Positions 8,964 to 17,646 of a stretch of DNA of 64,000 nucleotides are shown piece by piece. Source of the stretch: Acidiphilium sp. 37-60-79 (GTDB lineage Bacteria; Pseudomonadota; Alphaproteobacteria; Acetobacterales; Acetobacteraceae); assembly GCA_002279355.1 (NCBI GenBank), contig NCBV01000010.1:1-64000 (forward strand). The letters run 5' to 3'. The notes under the pieces are model-generated. The model searched no databases. It saw nothing but the letters and a program-made list of their open reading frames with translations, and had not been told where the DNA came from. Positions within the stretch are counted from its first letter, which is position 1. Each line of letters opens with the position of its first letter. The position numbers and the translations under genes were made by a program.

Positions 8964-9344
8964 TCAACCTGGGTTAAATCGGAGTGGTGGCTTACAGGTG
9001 GCAAGGATGTTGAAAAACAGCTTGCCCATCGGATCTGTTGGATCGTGGAGGCTAGCGCCGAGCTGAAGCTTCACCCCACGGGCGGCCAAGCTATCCCCGA
9101 TCGCCCGAGCGTCCGGCACGGCGCGGGCGAGCCGATCGAGTTTCGGCACCACCAGCGTGTCGCCGCTCCGCACCGCCGCCAGCGCCTGGTCATGACAGGG
9201 TCGATCCCGGTTGGTGCCGGTGAACCCCTTGTCGGTATAGATGCGATCCGCGGTTACCCCGAGCTTCAGCAGCGCGTCTTGTTGGACGGCAATGTCCTGT
9301 TTGTCGGTCGAGCAGCGGGCGTAGCCGATCAACGTGTATGTCAT
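8964..9344 (-). pseudogene. Truncated serine resolvase/invertase (N-terminal catalytic domain only)
   Basis: The start MTYTLIGYARCSTDKQD (ATG at 9344) and the motifs KGFTGTNRDRP, VVPKLDRLARAVPDARAI and DPTDPMGKLFFNILAT are those of the Tn3/DNA-invertase serine recombinase family; the nucleophile is the Ser of ARCSTDKQD. Similarity stops abruptly after NILAT at about 8997. The frame runs ten unrelated residues and stops at 8964, so the long E helix and the C-terminal HTH are missing. It is therefore a remnant of a transposon or integron-like element, and the break at about 8997 marks an old insertion or deletion junction upstream of the cas operon. Confidence 0.85.
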
Positions 9345-9754
9345 GTGACATCTGTAACGTATAAGGGGCCTCAAACGCAAAATAAATAGTACCACTCAAA
9401 AGAGACTCGGCTTGCGGCGGTTTTGCGTATTCGACGCGCCATGCTTTTTCGTGTCCGTTGAACGGTCCCCTTGCGGACAGCGCTACATAGCGCTGAAGAA
9501 ACCCCGCCGCTTATCTCTCAAGGTTACAGAGATATCAATATGTTGCAGCTTGCAAATGATATGGCCGAAACACGGAAGACATCTCTTTGGTCGATATTCA
9601 TCTCAAGAATTCAATCACTTCCTACTGTCAGAGCGTTTTCCAAGCCAAATGGCAGCTATCTGCGCTATTTCAATCCGAAGCCGGTTCGCTTCTCCGGGTG
9701 CTCGCCCGCGGCTGGGCTCCGGTGCGGCTTGCCCGCCCTAGACCCCGCCTTCAC
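9345..9754. other. Gene-free stretch between the resolvase remnant and gmtX
   Basis: About 410 bases carry no gene I can support. The part next to the resolvase (9345-9400) is AT-rich, as expected for a resolvase promoter or res site, but I could not recognise paired res subsites. The segment near 9700-9754 is GC-rich and directly follows gmtX. A plus-strand open frame starting at 9471 runs on through gmtX in antisense and looks spurious. Confidence 0.5.
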
Positions 9755-10459
9755 TCATTCAACTTCCGGCAAGCCAAAGTTGCCGGCGATCCTTATCCGC
9801 TTCTCCGCCTTGTTGACGCTTACATCACCCTCGCCGGTGATTTTTTTGATCGCTGACACATATCCCGGCTTGAAAATCGCCCGGCCCTCCTCGTTGATCA
9901 CGCGCCCCTCGGCGTCCGTCGTCCAACCCTCGTCGTTGAGCAAACGATCACTCACGGCGTGGCGCAAAGCTTCAATCTCGGACGGATACAGGCCATTTGC
10001 CGCAGGCAGTATTTGGATGGTTTCGCGTGGTTCTGCTGAACGAGGACGCATGTCTATCAAGCGATTGCCTTCAGCCTTGAGCAGGGTGATTTCCCGGCGC
10101 ATCTGCCGGTTCTCGGCCAGGATGCCATTCATCATCGAACGCAGTGCCGGATTTTCGATTTTGTCGATCAGCTCAGCGTAGGGGTTCTGTCTGACTTGTT
10201 GCACCTTGCGGGTCACACCGCCTGTGTACTCGGCCCATGCCTTGATCAGTCCCTTGTAGTCATCCCCAGTGGCATTGTGGATAGCGCCCTTGCTGGGACC
10301 CCCGCGATCAGCTGCAATGCGTGCAATGGTTGCTACGGAGAAGTCTTTGCTGCCGCGCTCGTACTGCTCGCGGCAGACTTCGTAGATGACGTCCAGCGTG
10401 CGTTGCTTACGTGGCGTGGCGGTTTTCTTGAGTTGGTCGAGCAGGACGTCAGGACGCAT
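9755..10459 (-). CDS. gmtX: GmtX-like DNA-binding partner of the recombinase trio
   Basis: This 234-residue protein is predicted to be a DNA-binding accessory factor of the adjacent recombinases. An N-terminal HTH-like region (SVATIARIAADRGGPSKGAIHNATG, residues about 41-65) is followed by a coiled-coil segment around residues 120-145 (GILAENRQMRREITLLKAE), with a C-terminal domain of unknown fold. The start overlaps the gmtZ stop by 11 bases, so the two are coupled. Order, size and character match the GmtX member of gamma-mobile-trio islands. The family name is from recognition and was not confirmed by search; biochemical role is unknown. Confidence 0.7.
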   Translation of the reverse strand: MRPDVLLDQLKKTATPRKQRTLDVIYEVCREQYERGSKDFSVATIARIAADRGGPSKGAIHNATGDDYKGLIKAWAEYTGGVTRKVQQVRQNPYAELIDKIENPALRSMMNGILAENRQMRREITLLKAEGNRLIDMRPRSAEPRETIQILPAANGLYPSEIEALRHAVSDRLLNDEGWTTDAEGRVINEEGRAIFKPGYVSAIKKITGEGDVSVNKAEKRIRIAGNFGLPEVE

Positions 10460-13409
10460 TTGAGCCTCTTTGGGGGAGAGCGGGTTTGCGTTTCGTCTTG
10501 GCGTGGTCGATCAGCATCTGGGCCTTGACGTGTTCGATTTCGTTGAAAAGCTGGCTTTTGGCGAGCCCAATTTCCTTCAGCTTGAGGTGACATTCGGCGA
10601 AGGGCAACGCGTCTCGAATTGATCCGGTGCGGGCCTGAATGAGTTGCATCACGGCATTGCCCACCAGCAACTGTTCGTCCTGATTAAGATACATCATCAC
10701 CGGATCCATGCCGTTGTAACGCAGCATCGCGTCCAGCATCTGCGAGCGCCGAATGGTGGCGAAACCGGGATCAATATCGGGATAGATCACCGCGTTTTCA
10801 CAGACGACTTCGAGTTGGTGCAGGACTGACTGTGACTCAATGATACTCACCTTCAGGTCGCTCATGCTGCCCATGGTGACGAGCTTCACGCCGTCGGTCG
10901 TCCTGTCCTTAGCAATCTGAATGGAGCGCTGAATCAGGTGGTAAGTCGCCCGCATTTCATTCATGTAATTGTTGAGGTTCAGTGCCTCGGTCTCGGCGTA
11001 TTTATTGATCGAATCCAGTTCGCGTATGCGCAGGAAGGTCCGGTTCTCCCTCTCGGCCACGCGTTGCTCATTCTCTAAAAAGGTCAACTTATCTTGTAGG
11101 GCGCTGTAGTGGTCGCTCTGGCGGTGGGTTTTTTCGCTGACTGTATTGAAGTGGGCGATCAGGCCGGGCAGGAAGGCGGGGCCGGTCAGGAAGAAGCGGC
11201 AGCAAACGCAGTTGCGCTCCTGGGGGAAGCCGGGGACCGGGGCGTAGACGAGTGCCGACGGTCTATCCTGATTCAGCTCACCGCCCACATCGCACAGCGT
11301 CGCGCCATTGGGGCAAATACCCTTGTCGTCGAATACGTATGCTGCAACCGCACCCTTGTTGGTGATCGCGGACAGCACACCGTCCTCGGACACATAGGCG
11401 AAACGCTGGCTCACCTGCTCGAAGCTCGCATCCTGTAAGAAGCGGCGGTGGTTGATTTGCTCGGCTTCTAATTCGTTCTTCTCTGCCTCGCCCAACACCT
11501 CCCGCATATAGGCCTTGCCGAACTTTGTGTAGTATAGGGTCATTATGATGTTCGCGTGACCGGCGATCATCTTGGACACCACGGCAATCGGGAGCTTAAG
11601 GTCGAGGATAAAGTAGGAGATCAGCGAGACGCGCAGGGCGTGTAGTGGAAAAGAAGTTCCCACTCTGGAGTTCGGATCGACGAAGCGCAGCGGCGTGCCG
11701 TCATCCAGGGTTTCGCCCCGATCTTTGCAGCGCCGTTCCAGCCTCGCCAGCAGCTTGTACCACATAAGTACCAAAGAATTTATGTTTAGCGGTTTTTCGC
11801 CCAAGCCACCTGTGGGATCACGAAACAGGAAGCAGACCGGGGCGCGTTGCGCCAGCACATCGGGATGGGGTGGTGTTGCGCCGAAGTGTTTAGATTCCAA
11901 CTCTGCCCACGGCGTCGGCTTGTCAATCCGGTTGTAGCGTTCTTGCCAGTTGCGCAACTTGTCCAGCCAGTAAAGCGCTTCGCCGTGGGCCCAGGGGATA
12001 ACGTACCCTTTGTCGTTTTCAGCCCTATTTATATCAGCGGTCTTGTTGGTGTTGATGTAGATGCCTGCCTCTTTCTCGTTCGTGGTGCGATGGAACACGC
12101 CACGCTGGGAGGGGCGTTTCTCGCTGCCGGTGGCGAGCGGCCCATCGTTGAGCACAAACTCGCCGCCATCCGGTCCGTTGACGAAGCGCCAGGTATCCGC
12201 CTCGCCGGAATCCAGCATGCGAATCTGGGAAGTGCGCAGCGGCAGTTCTAGCTTGATATAGAGCGCGACCGCGCGCACGGGCGACCACAGTTCCCATACC
12301 TCGAATGGGTATCCCTTGATCTCCCTTTCGTAATGGGTGGCGGCACGCTGCCGGGCCACGCAGTCAGGGTCCTCGGGATCGATCAGCGTGGGATTGACCA
12401 CGAACCATTGGCCTCCGGCGTTCCCATCTTCCATTACCTGTTGTGCCCATGTCCAGTCGCTGAAGTTGCGTCCCTCGGCCAGCATGCTGCGCAGCTCGCG
12501 GATATAACGGATAGAAAGCGAGGCCTTGTCCGATTGGGCGTTCGTGGCCAAGCCAGCTTTTGTCAGCCGCTGGAAGGGGTTGTGGAAACGGGATCTATCC
12601 CAGATGCCGGTCTCGGGATCGCCCAACTTGGCCGTCAATACCCAATCGAGGAACTCGGCGATAATGTTGTTTATTTTTACATCTTGCGTTTGAAGCGTCT
12701 GACTGCCCTCGCTTTTGGAACTAATGAGCACTTTGGCAAAGTCCGGCTTCTCGGTCTCGCGTAGTAGAAAGCGACCGTAGTTGTATTCCAGATTCTGCCC
12801 ATGGATGTAGCGGATGAGAAATTTTTCGAGGGCTATGCGGCGCGCGTCGACACTGCGTTTCTGACCGCTTAACCACTCGGTCGCGAGGCTGCGCCAGTCC
12901 TCCAACTTGGGATTACGTTCGAGTACATGCGTAAAGCTGAGGTCCGATGCCATGCCGTACCGCTTTGGTTTCGTTCTCGGAAAGGGATTGGTCAGGTGCG
13001 GCGGCACCACGCGGTGGCCGTCTTTATCCAGCACGGAGAGCTTTTGGCGGAGTATCCAGTCGAGGAAGTCACTTACGATGTCGTGCTTGCTCTCATCGTA
13101 CCGTTTCTTACATGACTTTTCGTTGTTGTTAATTAAATTCAACCCCAGCGCATTATCGAGAGCGGGCAGCCCACCATGCCGCGCAAAGAACGCCTCTGGC
13201 GACACGTTACGCAGCCCCAGGTCGTGCAGGTAGGTCACAAGGAAGGCGGTCAGTGTGGCTTGCACCACACTTGTTTGCCCCGCGGACACCCCCGCAAAAT
13301 ATTCTGCCGCCCACGTCCGCCAGCCTTCCAGCCCCGGATTCACAACAAGTAGGAAGCGGAATTCGGCATCGAAGGTTCCGGCGCGTTTTTTGTGTCGCTT
13401 TGGGGGCAT
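10449..13409 (-). CDS. gmtZ: GmtZ-like giant tyrosine recombinase
   Basis: This 986-residue protein has a tyrosine recombinase core: Arg392 (LPLRTSQIRML), HALR at 590-593, His618 in IAGHANI, and Tyr626/627 as nucleophile. Before the core, residues about 17-145 and 158-282 are related to each other (NPGLEGWR versus NPKLEDWR; DFLDWIL versus EFLDWVL; TNPFPR versus HNPFQR), so the core-binding region is internally duplicated. After the core, Cys699, 706, 734, 736 and 737 suggest a metal-binding knuckle, followed by a long helical C-terminus. It matches the large integrase of gamma-mobile-trio islands (VPA1269-type). The start overlaps the gmtY stop by one base. Confidence 0.8.
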   Translation of the reverse strand: MPPKRHKKRAGTFDAEFRFLLVVNPGLEGWRTWAAEYFAGVSAGQTSVVQATLTAFLVTYLHDLGLRNVSPEAFFARHGGLPALDNALGLNLINNNEKSCKKRYDESKHDIVSDFLDWILRQKLSVLDKDGHRVVPPHLTNPFPRTKPKRYGMASDLSFTHVLERNPKLEDWRSLATEWLSGQKRSVDARRIALEKFLIRYIHGQNLEYNYGRFLLRETEKPDFAKVLISSKSEGSQTLQTQDVKINNIIAEFLDWVLTAKLGDPETGIWDRSRFHNPFQRLTKAGLATNAQSDKASLSIRYIRELRSMLAEGRNFSDWTWAQQVMEDGNAGGQWFVVNPTLIDPEDPDCVARQRAATHYEREIKGYPFEVWELWSPVRAVALYIKLELPLRTSQIRMLDSGEADTWRFVNGPDGGEFVLNDGPLATGSEKRPSQRGVFHRTTNEKEAGIYINTNKTADINRAENDKGYVIPWAHGEALYWLDKLRNWQERYNRIDKPTPWAELESKHFGATPPHPDVLAQRAPVCFLFRDPTGGLGEKPLNINSLVLMWYKLLARLERRCKDRGETLDDGTPLRFVDPNSRVGTSFPLHALRVSLISYFILDLKLPIAVVSKMIAGHANIIMTLYYTKFGKAYMREVLGEAEKNELEAEQINHRRFLQDASFEQVSQRFAYVSEDGVLSAITNKGAVAAYVFDDKGICPNGATLCDVGGELNQDRPSALVYAPVPGFPQERNCVCCRFFLTGPAFLPGLIAHFNTVSEKTHRQSDHYSALQDKLTFLENEQRVAERENRTFLRIRELDSINKYAETEALNLNNYMNEMRATYHLIQRSIQIAKDRTTDGVKLVTMGSMSDLKVSIIESQSVLHQLEVVCENAVIYPDIDPGFATIRRSQMLDAMLRYNGMDPVMMYLNQDEQLLVGNAVMQLIQARTGSIRDALPFAECHLKLKEIGLAKSQLFNEIEHVKAQMLIDHAKTKRKPALPQRGSNAS

Positions 13410-14920
13410 TAGTTTCTTCTCATCAATTTCGGATCGTGGCCCGAGAAAAGGCCCCGTGGATCAACATCCCTGAAGCCATAGGCGAGGAAGTCGGGAGGCG
13501 GCAGTGCAGTGCCTTCCTCGGTTTTTTCCGCACGCGCCTCGGCGGTGGCCATAGCTCGTTTGAGCTTCACACGGTCCGGTTCGGTATAGACGGCCTGTGA
13601 ACCCAGCGATTTGTGATGCAGCGCTTTTTTCACAAAGATGGCGTCAAGATTCATATCGGCCAGTCGCTGGCCATAGGCATGGCGGTGGGCGTGCGGCGTG
13701 GTGCCCAACGATTTCGCCGGCACCAGTCCGAGGCGTTTGATAGCCTTGGCATGGGCGTCCTCGAACGCCTTAATGCCATAAGGCTTGCCTTCGCGCGTGA
13801 CGAAGGCATACGGGTGGTCCTGGGGAAAATCCTTCAGCGGATCGCGCTGCGTCATAATCAGTTCGCGCTGCGCCATGTAAAACACCCACAGCTTCCAGAA
13901 CAATTCCCCGGCCCAGCGTGGCGCCCAATGCACGTGCATGAAGTGTTGCCTGCTGTCGAGTGCGTTGCCCTTCCATCCGGCGCGTAGGGTATGCGAACTC
14001 TTGTAGTCGGTCCGTGGTCGTAGACCGTACTTGTCGCGCAGGTAGGTGGCACGGTCGCAGACCACCACCTTGCCCTTTGCATCGCGCAGATCAGGCGGGG
14101 CCAGTCCGAGACTCGGGTGATAGATTTTGACCAGGGCCTCTCCCGGGGCGGTGTCGTCGGGAATCACATCGTGCACGAAGAGGTGGAAGGGCTCGCTCAT
14201 CCGCAGTCCACCGTAATGCATCAACATCGTGATCAGGATGTCGCGCAGGTTAAGTCGGTCCTCAATGCGCGGGCTCTTCCGCTTGCCCGGAACGATAAAA
14301 CCATTGAACAGAAAATCGACCATGCGATCTTCCGGGAAGAACTTGACTAGCTCGTGATCAATGACCGGGTTTCTCTTGAGCAGCACACTTCGGGCCTGGC
14401 TGACGTTCAACGCCGCGACGTCAACGTCCATGGTGTGGCCGAGGAAAGCGCGGCTCTTCTGGTGCTGCCACGCTGCCCATGCCAGTCGCTCCTCGGCGCG
14501 CGTGGCCTGCCGCCATGGGTTGAGTTGCTGGCTGCCTTGCTGCTGCGCCATCCAGTCGCTGAACTTGGAGAGGTGACTGACCAGCACGCGCACGACCGGC
14601 GGGGTGCGGGCATTCCAGTACAAGTCGCTAGGGTCGTTGCCATCGACACTGACCGTACCGCTATAGAGTCGCTGCACAAAGGTATTGAACAGGTCATTCG
14701 GAATTTCGAATGCCTGATGATTGGCTTCCACGTAGTCGATCAAGAGGCCGACCGCTTGCACCAGTTTGTTCAAATTGCTCTCCGAGAGCATGTGCCGGTG
14801 CTTAAGGACGTAGTGGATCAGCGGTTGCAGCGGGCCGGACTCGGTTAGGATGACCGGAATTTCCGTACAGATGCCGGTGTTGTCGCGTGCGACCTTGTAG
14901 TAAACGACGGCGTGGGTCAT
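13409..14920 (-). CDS. gmtY: GmtY-like tyrosine recombinase
   Basis: This 503-residue site-specific recombinase has Arg240 in MHYGGLRMSEP, the HAHR box at 410-413, His435/436, and the nucleophile Tyr445 in SQAVYTEPD. The N-terminal half (residues about 30-180) is a helical core-binding domain. It is predicted to work with GmtZ in strand exchange during island excision and integration. Its ATG overlaps the end of the helicase gene (14917-14920) and its TAA overlaps the gmtZ ATG, so it is translated in the middle of a coupled operon. It appears catalytically intact. Confidence 0.82.
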   Translation of the reverse strand: MTHAVVYYKVARDNTGICTEIPVILTESGPLQPLIHYVLKHRHMLSESNLNKLVQAVGLLIDYVEANHQAFEIPNDLFNTFVQRLYSGTVSVDGNDPSDLYWNARTPPVVRVLVSHLSKFSDWMAQQQGSQQLNPWRQATRAEERLAWAAWQHQKSRAFLGHTMDVDVAALNVSQARSVLLKRNPVIDHELVKFFPEDRMVDFLFNGFIVPGKRKSPRIEDRLNLRDILITMLMHYGGLRMSEPFHLFVHDVIPDDTAPGEALVKIYHPSLGLAPPDLRDAKGKVVVCDRATYLRDKYGLRPRTDYKSSHTLRAGWKGNALDSRQHFMHVHWAPRWAGELFWKLWVFYMAQRELIMTQRDPLKDFPQDHPYAFVTREGKPYGIKAFEDAHAKAIKRLGLVPAKSLGTTPHAHRHAYGQRLADMNLDAIFVKKALHHKSLGSQAVYTEPDRVKLKRAMATAEARAEKTEEGTALPPPDFLAYGFRDVDPRGLFSGHDPKLMRRN

Positions 14921-17151
14921 GCCATGCCCGCCAGAACTTCAGTCAGCATCGAACCCAGAGCTACCTGACGCAAGGAGGCATGGGGCGGTGCTTCGACGGA
15001 ATACTTGGCTGCCGCCATGTCACCCACCAGGATCACTTGGGTCTGCGCACGGGTGATGGCGGTGTAGAGCAAGTCCCGATCCAGCAGCCTGGAGCGTCGC
15101 ACCGGGATGATCACCCGCTTGAACTGGCTTCCCTGGCTCTTATGTACAGTGACGGCGTACGCCAACTCCAGATCGGGCAGCCTTTCGGCCGTGATCTCTC
15201 GCGTGATGCCATCGTCCCAGCGGACGTGCCCATAACACACCCGAGAATCTTCCCCCACGACCGGCTTGTTCGCGCTCACCACGAACCCTAGCGAGCCGTT
15301 TTGCAGGTTCTTCTCCCAATCGTTGACCAGACAGATTACCGGCGAGCCCACGCGCAAGCCCAAGCTCTGCAAACACCCGTACTCCGCATTCCAGCGTATA
15401 AGCTCTTCGTTTTGCCCGTGCAGCGCGGTCAGACACAAGGCGTTGATCGCCGTTACCCCGCCATGCACTGCGGCACGGGTGGCGCTCAGAATCTGGGTGT
15501 TCAGCGGGTCTTGCCTAAGCAATTCTAGAACCGTGGCATTGAGTTGCGGCAAAGGGCACTCGATAGCCGCAATGCCGCAACTCTCATCGCTGGGCAATTG
15601 TGGCCATTGACCTCTCAGTATGTGGCTGGCCGCAATTGCAATGTCACCTCCGTAGCGTTGCACCTTTTGAAGCTGTACTCTGGGCACTGCCTTGCTTTCC
15701 CCACGGGCCAACTCATGCAGCAGTAAACCCGGCCCGACTGGGGGCAGTTGGTTAGGGTCGCCCACCAGCACAAAGCGCCAACTCGGTGGCAAGTGTCTAA
15801 GCAGCCGGTAGGTGGATGGTAAATCCAACATACTCGCCTCATCAATTACCACCACCCCGCGCTGCGGCGCATCTGCCGGGTCAAACTTGACCAAGAAGCC
15901 CGCAATGGTGCTTGCCGCCTCTCCAGTGGCCTCCCCGATGCGGCGCGCAGCCCGTCCACTGAGCGCCATGGGGTAAATTTGCCAACCAGCCTCCTGGTAC
16001 ACCGCAAAGATCCCGCGCAGAACCGTGGTCTTGCCGGTTCCTGCTTCCCCTGTGATGACCGCAAAGGCGTAATCGTTGGCAAGTTCAATGGCCTGTTTTT
16101 GGCTAGGTTCCAACCGCAGTCCAGTCTGCGTTTGGTGCCGTTGCACCACGGCATCCAAGCTCGCTGGGTCGAGCAGGGGTTGCTTGTGCGCGCAGCGCTT
16201 GCCGATGGCCTGAGCCACCGCAGACTCCATTAGGTAAGGACCGCTAGCGTGCAGGCGCACCCCTCGCGATCCCTTGATTTCGGTTCGCACCAGGCACCCG
16301 CTATCTTGAGCTTGCCGTAAGCAGCGCTCCCATACTTCCGCTTTCCCCTGCGCGCCAAAAGCCGAACCTAAACCCAGCAAACGATCCAGGCGGGCATGGA
16401 GTTCAGTTTGGGTGACCCATGTATGTCCGGCATCAAATGCAGCGTACAAGGCTTCTTCCACGGCCCCGGCGAGCCTGCGCGGATCATCCTCCTTGATACC
16501 AAAGGTTTCCCGCGCCATGCGGTCTGTGGTGGGCCAATCGGCTGCAAAGCTGACGAGTCTGTAGGGGTCTTCCTCGATTCTTTGTGCAGCGTTGGGACTG
16601 AAGAAATCCAGGACCTTCTTGCCCAGATTCACAGGTATGCCTTTGGACTGTAGCCATTGCACAGTGAAACTGTCTCCCCACACGCGCCACTCCTGGGCAA
16701 GGCGTTGCGCTGCTTCAAAGCTCAGAACTTCTTCGAGCCGTGCGGTGAGCCCATGGTCAAGAATCTTGTACAGGTCTTCGCCAAAGTGGCCCCACAGCCT
16801 GCGGGCCTTGACCACGCCGATACCGGTGAACACCTTGCCTTGCGCCAAGAGTGTCACGATGTGCTCGCCGGACGGGCGCATCAGCTCCATGTGCTCGGCC
16901 GTGAGGGTAGATTCGGTGAGTTTATAGCCATTGACGATGATGGTGTTTTGTTCCGACGTGCCAATGACTCGCCAGACCTGGCCCGGTTCCACTGGGGTCT
17001 GGATCATCCACCGCGCGACACGCACCACGAGATGTTGCTTGGCATCAATTCGCCCGCCGTTTGCATCAACTTCCACGCCTACAAAGATGGCACCACCACC
17101 TGTACTGGAGCGAAGGGCATTGACCCGAACCAGAACCGATGACGCGCTCAA
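14917..17151 (-). CDS. RecD-like superfamily 1 DNA helicase of the recombinase operon
   Basis: This 744-residue SF1B helicase has Walker A GEAGTGKTT at 368-376, DEAS at 437-440, GDPNQLPPVG at 464-473, and near the C-terminus TVHKSQGSQF and YTAITRAQTQVILVGD, all typical of RecD2/TraA-type 5'-3' helicases. The N-terminal 300 residues contain an OB-like start and helix-hairpin-like GIGVVKARRLWGHFG, also as in RecD2. It overlaps both neighbours by four bases, indicating a dedicated function with the recombinases, perhaps remodelling of the excised or single-stranded intermediate. A helicase is not one of the three defining GMT proteins, so its place here is notable. Confidence 0.85.
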   Translation of the reverse strand: MSASSVLVRVNALRSSTGGGAIFVGVEVDANGGRIDAKQHLVVRVARWMIQTPVEPGQVWRVIGTSEQNTIIVNGYKLTESTLTAEHMELMRPSGEHIVTLLAQGKVFTGIGVVKARRLWGHFGEDLYKILDHGLTARLEEVLSFEAAQRLAQEWRVWGDSFTVQWLQSKGIPVNLGKKVLDFFSPNAAQRIEEDPYRLVSFAADWPTTDRMARETFGIKEDDPRRLAGAVEEALYAAFDAGHTWVTQTELHARLDRLLGLGSAFGAQGKAEVWERCLRQAQDSGCLVRTEIKGSRGVRLHASGPYLMESAVAQAIGKRCAHKQPLLDPASLDAVVQRHQTQTGLRLEPSQKQAIELANDYAFAVITGEAGTGKTTVLRGIFAVYQEAGWQIYPMALSGRAARRIGEATGEAASTIAGFLVKFDPADAPQRGVVVIDEASMLDLPSTYRLLRHLPPSWRFVLVGDPNQLPPVGPGLLLHELARGESKAVPRVQLQKVQRYGGDIAIAASHILRGQWPQLPSDESCGIAAIECPLPQLNATVLELLRQDPLNTQILSATRAAVHGGVTAINALCLTALHGQNEELIRWNAEYGCLQSLGLRVGSPVICLVNDWEKNLQNGSLGFVVSANKPVVGEDSRVCYGHVRWDDGITREITAERLPDLELAYAVTVHKSQGSQFKRVIIPVRRSRLLDRDLLYTAITRAQTQVILVGDMAAAKYSVEAPPHASLRQVALGSMLTEVLAGMA

Positions 17152-17603
17152 CGAGGCAATCTCCCTGAGGACGCCAACACTGCTTCCATCGCCGCGTAGC
17201 GCTGTAACTGTGCTCGAAGACTAATCAACTCGGCCTTGAGTGCGGCGTTTTCTGCTTCAAGCCGCTTGAGTCTGGCCTTGTCCGCAGCGGCGCGCGGGTT
17301 CGTTGCATCGGTGCTCACCACACTAGCTGGCTCAATCACTGCCGACCGATCGACAAAGGGCGGCAACACTCCCTCTGCGCGCAGGCGGTTCTCCAACTGC
17401 TGCAAACACTCTCGCACCCGAGGGTTCTGTGTCAGCACAGATTTGGCAAAGCCCGTTTCCGTGGCGATCTCCGTGCGGTTGAGCTGACCGCGCGTGACCA
17501 TCTCCCTGAAGTCCGCAGCGGTTTTGGACGCTGCCCACGACAGAAAGGTGCTGAGATTCAGCTCGGCCCTTTGCTGGCCAGAGAGATTGTTAACGCGAGT
17601 CAT
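17148..17603 (-). CDS. Small HTH/coiled-coil protein, VPA1267-family-like, first gene of the recombinase operon
   Basis: I start at the ATG at 17603 (MTRVNNLSGQQ), giving 151 residues; an ATG at 17642 would overlap the promoter. The N-terminal half (FLSWAASKTAADFREMVTRG then LNRTEIATETGFAKSVLTQNPRV) is a likely helix-turn-helix. The C-terminal half is a coiled coil (DKARLKRLEAENAALKAEL, positions about 100-125). It resembles the family named after Vibrio VPA1267, found with GMT-type recombinases. It may be the autoregulator acting on the dyad over its own promoter. Its end overlaps the helicase start by four bases. Confidence 0.65.
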   Translation of the reverse strand: MTRVNNLSGQQRAELNLSTFLSWAASKTAADFREMVTRGQLNRTEIATETGFAKSVLTQNPRVRECLQQLENRLRAEGVLPPFVDRSAVIEPASVVSTDATNPRAAADKARLKRLEAENAALKAELISLRAQLQRYAAMEAVLASSGRLPR

Positions 17604-17605
17604 AA

Positions 17606-17642
17606 TGGTATTTATATTACTGCATACCAAAAAAGTTTTCAA
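17606..17642 (-). promoter_or_regulatory. Promoter and overlapping operator-like dyad of the recombinase operon
   Basis: On the minus strand TTGAAA (17642-17637) and TAATAT (17619-17614) are spaced by exactly 17 bases, a strong sigma-70 match. The expected transcription start is near 17607, only three or four bases before the ATG at 17603, so the mRNA would be practically leaderless, and indeed no ribosome-binding site precedes that ATG. A dyad TGGTAT-N12-ATACCA (17606-17629) covers the -10 and start site, the position expected for a repressor operator. Confidence 0.55.
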
Positions 17643-17646
17643 GCAA

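Larger units (their letters stand above)
8964..17646. mobile_element. Candidate GMT-like genomic island end (recombinase module)
   Basis: A truncated resolvase plus a five-gene recombinase/helicase operon fill the stretch between the CRISPR-Cas operon and the chromosomal panB. Two tyrosine recombinases and a small DNA-binding partner in the order GmtY-GmtZ-GmtX define gamma-mobile-trio islands, which are known to carry defence systems as cargo. The right boundary should lie at 17604-17762, because panB and everything beyond are ordinary chromosomal genes. The left boundary is outside the window, and CRISPR-Cas (1-8616) may lie inside the element. No att repeats could be identified with only one end visible. 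Confidence 0.5.

Noticed and set aside
9345..9400. Possible res recombination site of a Tn3-like element
   Set aside because: I could not find paired inverted subsites; AT-richness alone is not enough.
9471..10181. A 236-residue plus-strand frame opposite gmtX
   Set aside because: It is antisense to a well-supported gene in a coupled operon and has no family features.
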